A stretch of DNA of 43,125 nt from an uncultured Oscillospiraceae bacterium. GTDB taxonomy: Bacteria > Bacillota > Clostridia > Oscillospirales > Oscillospiraceae. The stretch is from NCBI GenBank assembly GCA_949916125.1, contig CATLEJ010000004.1, positions 1-43,125 on the forward strand. Direction: 5' to 3'. How positions within the stretch are numbered: position 1 is the stretch's first letter; every line of letters starts with the position of its first letter. A model generated the notes under the pieces. That model saw nothing but the letters and a program-made list of their open reading frames with translations. It ran no database searches and was not told the origin of the DNA. Of the stretch, positions 39,990-43,125 are shown one piece after another. Both the position numbers and the translations under genes were made by a program.

Positions 39990-40320
39990 AGGAAGCGCGG
40001 AGAAGCGGACAGCGAGGAAGCTTGGAGTGGAGCGAAAGCAAAAGCCCAAGGCCCACGAAATGGGACTGGATTTTGCTTGAGTCGCAGCGAAAGCGACCGA
40101 GCGTCCTGGCCGCTTCGCAGCGTGACAACAGCGGAAGCGCGGAGCCGTCGTGAGCAGCGGGCTAACTCCGAAGCGGAGCGAATTGGCCGGAGCCGCCGAG
40201 GGCGGCGCAGGACAATTTGCGCAGTCGGAGGAGTTAGAGCCGCGTCGCGAACAGGCGCAGCGTGACAACAGCGGAAGCGCGGAGCCGTCGTGAGCAGCGG
40301 GCTAACTCCGAAGCGGGGCG
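39990..40320 (+). repeat. Family A repeat cluster, copy 4
   Basis: This fills the 497-nt gap between the radical SAM gene and rimP, apart from the promoter/terminator at its start. It has GAAGCGCGGAGAAGCGGACA, the AAGCTTGGAGTGGAGCGAA block, the AAAGCCCAAGGCCC...GGATTTTGC stem block, TTGAGTCGCAGCGAAAGCGAC, and GCTTCGCAGCGTGACAACA. It then repeats parts, including a second CGCGAACAGGCGCAGCGTGACAA near 40244. No gene is seen. Confidence 0.7.
40116..40316 (+). repeat. 61-bp perfect direct repeat upstream of rimP
   Basis: 40116-40176 is identical to 40256-40316; the offset is 140 bp. Each unit runs from CGCAGCGTGACAACAGCGG to CTAACTCCGAAGCGG. It is a recent tandem duplication within the family A cluster. 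Confidence 0.85.
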
Positions 40321-40373
40321 GACAGCTTTGTGGGGGCCCCAAAAAAGCCGGTTGCGCGGAGAGGAGTTTTTAT

Positions 40374-40817
40374 ATGCCAAAGGTGACCGACGCGGTGGCC
40401 GCCCTGGCCCTGCCCATTGTGGAGCGGGCGGGCTGCACCCTCTGGGATGTGGAATATGTCAAGGAGGCCGGGGAGTGGTTCCTCCGGGTCTATATCGACC
40501 GTCCGGGCGGCGTGGACATCGACTGCTGCGAGGCCGTTTCCCGCCCCCTGTCTGACGCGCTGGACGAGGCGGACCCCATCGAGGGCGGCTATACCTTCGA
40601 GGTGTCCTCCGCCGGGCTGGATCGGGCGCTGAAGAAGCCCGCCCACTTCGCCGCCTGCATGGGCCAAACGGTGGACGTGCGCTTCTACCGCCCTGTGGAC
40701 GGGCGCAAGGAGGTCACCGGGACCCTCACCGGCTATGAGGACGGGGCCGTCCTGGTGGACGGCGCGCGCTTTGAGAAGAAAGACGTGGCCCAGGTGCGGC
40801 TGCACGTCGAGTTTTAA
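40374..40817 (+). CDS. rimP: Ribosome maturation factor RimP
   Basis: RimP assists 30S subunit maturation. The 147-aa protein starts MPKVTDAVAALALPIVERAGC and has the family core LRVYIDRPGGVDIDCCEAVSRPLSDALDE, followed by FEVSSAGLDRALKKPAHF (the conserved V-S-S-P/A-G-L-D-R-P/A-L motif). A C-terminal SH3-like domain ends it. ATG at 40374 follows GAGAGGAG. It opens the classic rimP-nusA-ylxR-ylxQ-infB operon; nusA follows 14 nt later. Confidence 0.96.
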   Translation: MPKVTDAVAALALPIVERAGCTLWDVEYVKEAGEWFLRVYIDRPGGVDIDCCEAVSRPLSDALDEADPIEGGYTFEVSSAGLDRALKKPAHFAACMGQTVDVRFYRPVDGRKEVTGTLTGYEDGAVLVDGARFEKKDVAQVRLHVEF

Positions 40818-40831
40818 GGAGTCGATGCGAT

Positions 40832-41980
40832 ATGGCCAAGAAAAAGAACGCCGCGAAAAGCACGGAGCTGGATACGAGGGAATTTTTCGCCGCCATCTCC
40901 GATATTGAAAAGGAAAAGGGGATCCCCAAGGCCTATATGCTGGAGAAGATCACCCAGGCCCTGGTGGCCGCCTACAAGCGGGACCACGAGGGGATCACGG
41001 ACAACGTGGTGGTGGACGCCAACGAGGAAGCCCAGACCGTGCGGATGTACGTGAAGAAGGACGTGGTGGAGGCGGTGGACAATCCCCACACCGAGATCAG
41101 CCTGGAGGACGCCCGGAACGCCCTGCCCCGGGCCCAGCTGGGGGACGTGCTGCGCATTGAGATCAAGCCCAAAAACTTCGGGCGCATCGCCGCCCAGACC
41201 GCCCGCCAGGTGATCATCCAGGGGATGCGGGAGGCGGAGCGGGGCATGATCTTCGACGAGTTCTCCGCCAAGGAGCACGAGATTTTGACGGGCACCGTCA
41301 CCCGGGTGGACGAGCGCAGCGGTTCGGTGGCCATCCGGCTCACCTCCGGCTCCGAGTTCACCGACGCCTTCCTGTCCGCCGGCGAGCAGGTCAAGGGCGA
41401 GGTCATCCACGAGGGCGACCGGGTTCGGGTGTACGTGGTGGAGGTCCGGCAGGCCAGCCGGGGGCCCCAGGTGCTCATCTCCCGGACCCACCCCGGCCTG
41501 GTGAAGCGGCTGTTTGAGCTGGAGGTGCCCGAGATCTACGACGGCACGGTGCAGGTCATGTCCATCGCCCGGGAGGCGGGCAGCCGCACCAAGCTGGCCG
41601 TGTGGAGCGACGACGAGAACGTGGACCCCATCGGCGCCTGCGTAGGCCCCCGGGGCGCCCGGGTCAACGCCGTGGTGGAGGAGCTGCGGGGCGAGAAGGT
41701 GGATATCATCAAGTGGTCGGAGGACCCCGGCCAGTATGTGGCCGCCGCCCTGGCCCCCGCCGACGTGCTCAGTGTCACCGAGCTGGAGGAGGGCAAGAGC
41801 TGCCGGGTGGTGGTGCCCGACGACCAGCTGTCCCTGGCCATCGGCAAGGAGGGGCAGAACGCCCGGCTTGCCGCCCGTCTGACGGGCTATAAAATCGACA
41901 TCCGTCCCGCCAGCGCCCCCGAGCCCCCCGAGGAGGAGGCCCCTGCGGAGGAGACGGAGATCGAGGCGGAAGAAGAATGA
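40832..41980 (+). CDS. nusA: Transcription termination/antitermination factor NusA
   Basis: NusA binds RNA polymerase and controls pausing and termination. The 382-aa protein has the N-terminal RNAP-binding domain (about 10-135, EFFAAISDIEKEKGI, AYKRDHE). The S1 domain is at about 140-210, KH1 includes ISRTHPGLVKRLFELEVPEIYDG near 213, and KH2 has VVPDDQLSLAIGKEGQNARLAARLTGY near 330. It ends in a short Glu/Pro-rich tail without the extra acidic repeats of E. coli, as usual in Firmicutes. ATG follows AAGGAGTCG. It is separated from rnpM by a 151-nt gap filled with family B repeats. Confidence 0.97.
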   Translation: MAKKKNAAKSTELDTREFFAAISDIEKEKGIPKAYMLEKITQALVAAYKRDHEGITDNVVVDANEEAQTVRMYVKKDVVEAVDNPHTEISLEDARNALPRAQLGDVLRIEIKPKNFGRIAAQTARQVIIQGMREAERGMIFDEFSAKEHEILTGTVTRVDERSGSVAIRLTSGSEFTDAFLSAGEQVKGEVIHEGDRVRVYVVEVRQASRGPQVLISRTHPGLVKRLFELEVPEIYDGTVQVMSIAREAGSRTKLAVWSDDENVDPIGACVGPRGARVNAVVEELRGEKVDIIKWSEDPGQYVAAALAPADVLSVTELEEGKSCRVVVPDDQLSLAIGKEGQNARLAARLTGYKIDIRPASAPEPPEEEAPAEETEIEAEEE

Positions 41981-42011
41981 GAGGCAGGGCGGATCCGATG
42001 TATGATCCCAA

Positions 42012-42088
42012 GGGCCGCTGAGGACAGCGGCCCCTACGCCCACCAACGGCAAATCATGCACCGTAGGGGCCGGCGTCCCCGCCGGCCC
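42012..42088. repeat. Inverted pair of family B hairpins between nusA and rnpM
   Basis: 42012-42038 is a unit in reverse (GGGCCGCTGAGGACAGCGG then CCCCTACG) and 42062-42088 a unit forward (CGTAGGGGCCGGCGTCCCCG then CCGGCCC). They face outward from a short centre. Each has the CGTAGGGGC head and its own stem, like 26772-26796. It is an insertion within a core operon and contains no gene. Confidence 0.65.
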
Positions 42089-42131
42089 GGTTCCCACATT
42101 CCGAATTACCCAAAAGAAGGGGGAGAACACC

Positions 42132-42407
42132 ATGCCGAAAAAAATACCTATGCGGCAATGCCTGGGCTGCCGGGAGATGAAGCCCAAACCGGAGCTGATC
42201 CGGGTGGTGCGCTCCCCTGAGGGGGACTTGTCCCTGGACTTCCGGGGGAAAAAGCCGGGCCGGGGGGCCTACCTGTGCCCCAACCCCGCCTGCCTGGCCC
42301 GGGCGAAAAAGAGCCGCGCCATCGAGCGGGCCCTGTCCGCCCCCATGCCCCCCGAGGTGTGGGAGGGCCTGGAGGCCCAGATGAAGGCGGGTGAGGTTGG
42401 TGACTGA
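42132..42407 (+). CDS. rnpM: RNase P modulator RnpM (YlxR)
   Basis: A 91-aa DUF448 protein. YlxR/RnpM binds RNase P RNA in B. subtilis and lowers its activity. It has the conserved start PMRQCLGCREMKPKPELIRVVR (CxxC), GRGAYLCPNPACLARAKKSRAIERAL and a short tail. ATG at 42132 has AAGGGGGAG upstream. It is the third gene of the rimP-nusA operon, and its end overlaps ylxQ by 8 nt. Confidence 0.95.
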   Translation: MPKKIPMRQCLGCREMKPKPELIRVVRSPEGDLSLDFRGKKPGRGAYLCPNPACLARAKKSRAIERALSAPMPPEVWEGLEAQMKAGEVGD

Positions 42408-42792
42408 CAACGCCCTGTCCCTGCTGGGCCTGGCCCTGCGGGGGAACCACTTGGCCGTGGGCGAGGAGCCGGTGGCGGAGGCCTGCAAAACCGGCCGGGC
42501 CGAGCTGGTGCTCACCGCCGCCGACGCCGCCGGGAACAGCGCAGACCGCGCCCGCCGCTGGGCGGAAGCCGGGGGCGTCCCGTGGATTCCGGCCCCCTGG
42601 ACGAAGGAGGAGCTGGGCGGGGCCCTGGGGCGGTCGGTGTGCGCCATGGCGGCCCTCACCGACCGGGGGCTGGCCGCCGCGCTGGCGGGAAAGCTGGCCC
42701 TGCGGGACGAAGCCCTGCGCCCCATGGCGTCCCTGCTGGAGGAAAAGAAGAAGCCGCGGGCTCAGAAAAAGCCCGCTGTCCGTGAGATTTAG
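42400..42792 (+). CDS. rplGA: L7Ae-family protein YlxQ
   Basis: A 130-aa kink-turn RNA-binding protein of the L7Ae family, the second such protein in the window. The GTG at 42400 is chosen (AAGGCGG about 9 nt upstream); GTG at 42391 is the alternative. Core: NALSLLGLALRGNHLAVGEEPVAEACKTGRAELVLTAADAAGNSADR, later LGRSVCAMAALTDRGLAAAL. The C-terminus is Lys-rich (KKKPRAQKKP), longer than the usual 100 residues. Operon neighbour of rnpM and infB. Confidence 0.9.
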   Translation: MTDNALSLLGLALRGNHLAVGEEPVAEACKTGRAELVLTAADAAGNSADRARRWAEAGGVPWIPAPWTKEELGGALGRSVCAMAALTDRGLAAALAGKLALRDEALRPMASLLEEKKKPRAQKKPAVREI

Positions 42793-42804
42793 GAGGTGGC
42801 CTGT

Positions 42805-43125
42805 TTGAGCCTTGCGAAACTGAACGCCCGGGACGTGGCCAAGGACTTTGGGATGCAAGCCAAAGCCATTATCGCCATTCTGGCCGAGCACACCAAGGAG
42901 ACCGTGTCTCCCACCAAAACCCTGACCGACCGGGAGCTGTCCATTATCTTTGAGCACCTGACCCAGCACAACCAGGTGGACTCCATCGAGTCCATCTATG
43001 CCGACGTATACCACGAGCCGTCCAAGGCCAAGCCCGCCGCCCCCGCCCCCAAGGGGGAGCAGAAGCCCGCCGCCCAGAAGGACGGCAGGCCCCCCCCCCC
43101 CCCCCCCCCCGACAAGGGCGCGCCC
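42805..43125 (+). CDS. infB: Translation initiation factor IF-2, N-terminal part
   Basis: IF-2 places initiator tRNA in the ribosomal P site. Only the first 107 codons are in the window. The TTG at 42805 follows AGGAGG by 9 nt. The N-terminal domain MSLAKLNARDVAKDFGMQAKAIIAIL is the IF-2 N fold (ribosome binding), then a linker rich in Pro, Lys and Ala begins (SKAKPAAPAPKGEQKPAAQK). Codons 96-102 are seven CCC in a row inside a run of 21 C (43090-43110), coding polyproline. The gene is incomplete at the window edge; the GTPase domain lies outside. Confidence 0.92.
   Translation, partial: MSLAKLNARDVAKDFGMQAKAIIAILAEHTKETVSPTKTLTDRELSIIFEHLTQHNQVDSIESIYADVYHEPSKAKPAAPAPKGEQKPAAQKDGRPPPPPPPDKGAP
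43090..43110 (+). repeat. 21-nt poly-C tract within infB
   Basis: An uninterrupted run of 21 C falls exactly on seven proline codons. Such a run is highly prone to slippage and to sequencing or assembly error; a change of one base would put infB out of frame. Confidence 0.8.

Noticed and set aside
39990-40320. Possible CRISPR array in the repeats before rimP
   Set aside because: Only two long identical units separated by repeat-family DNA, no regular short repeats and no cas genes.

Overview
The window looks like chromosome of a high-GC gut-type Clostridia, most likely Oscillospirales/Oscillospiraceae (Flavonifractor/Lawsonibacter-like). This is inferred from the GC-rich coding sequence, the B. 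subtilis-style order of the str and rimP-nusA-infB operons, sigma-A promoters with a Gram-positive TATGG extension before the -10, and Firmicutes-type genes (RqcH, MrnC, FapA, QueH, RnpM/YlxR). No transposase, phage structural gene, CRISPR array or rRNA gene is visible. Nearly all of the sequence is core chromosome.

Layout. 1-5270 (minus): str operon, L7Ae-like protein-rpsL-rpsG-fusA-tuf, with a strong promoter at its head, a second promoter before tuf and a terminator after tuf; rpoBC are not next to it. 5300-10215 (plus): two large soluble hybrid sensor kinases, translationally coupled. 10228-14149 (minus): RlmD-type 23S methyltransferase, QueH, and a secreted S41 protease with SLH domains. 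14228-17017: alpha/beta hydrolase, EamA transporter and 3-methyladenine glycosylase. 17090-19723 (minus): FapA-CheX-CheY without any flagellar gene nearby. 19880-20068: tRNA-Ala. 20136-25540 (minus): orphan OmpR-type regulator with BirA, then an envelope-stress-like cluster of response regulator, histidine kinase and HtrA. 25558-27620 (minus): CDF metal transporter and PNPOx-family flavoprotein. 27675-30426 (plus): zinc-ribbon/SH3 membrane protein, an unknown protein with a possible ThyX-like signature, and a lipoprotein. 30425-32026 (minus): HAD phosphatase and a three-gene set (zinc finger, small charged protein, sigma-region-4-like HTH). 32007-32286 (plus): tRNA-Thr and tRNA-Tyr. 32572-33631: a second alpha/beta hydrolase. 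33704-37196 (minus): PaaI thioesterase, RqcH, MrnC and an IscR-like Rrf2 regulator. 37309-39876 (plus): mutY-tdk-radical SAM. 39904-43125 (plus): promoter/terminator leader, repeat-rich spacer, then rimP-nusA-rnpM-ylxQ-infB, with infB running off the end.

Two themes link the regions. First, small GC-rich palindromic repeat families sit in many spacers, including inside essential operons. One family of about 150 bp is fused to the 3' ends of three unrelated genes and supplies their last codons and stop. Second, regulation is dense: four response-regulator or kinase modules, and an Fe-S-type Rrf2 regulator facing an operon with two Fe-S enzymes. Two near-identical sites in that divergent promoter region are plausible operators.

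The most interesting leads are the repeat family that ends genes, the IscR-like/mutY/radical SAM divergon, the FapA-CheX-CheY set, the zinc finger/sigma-4 triad, the promoter-terminator leader before rimP-nusA, and a 21-C tract inside infB that may instead be an assembly artefact.
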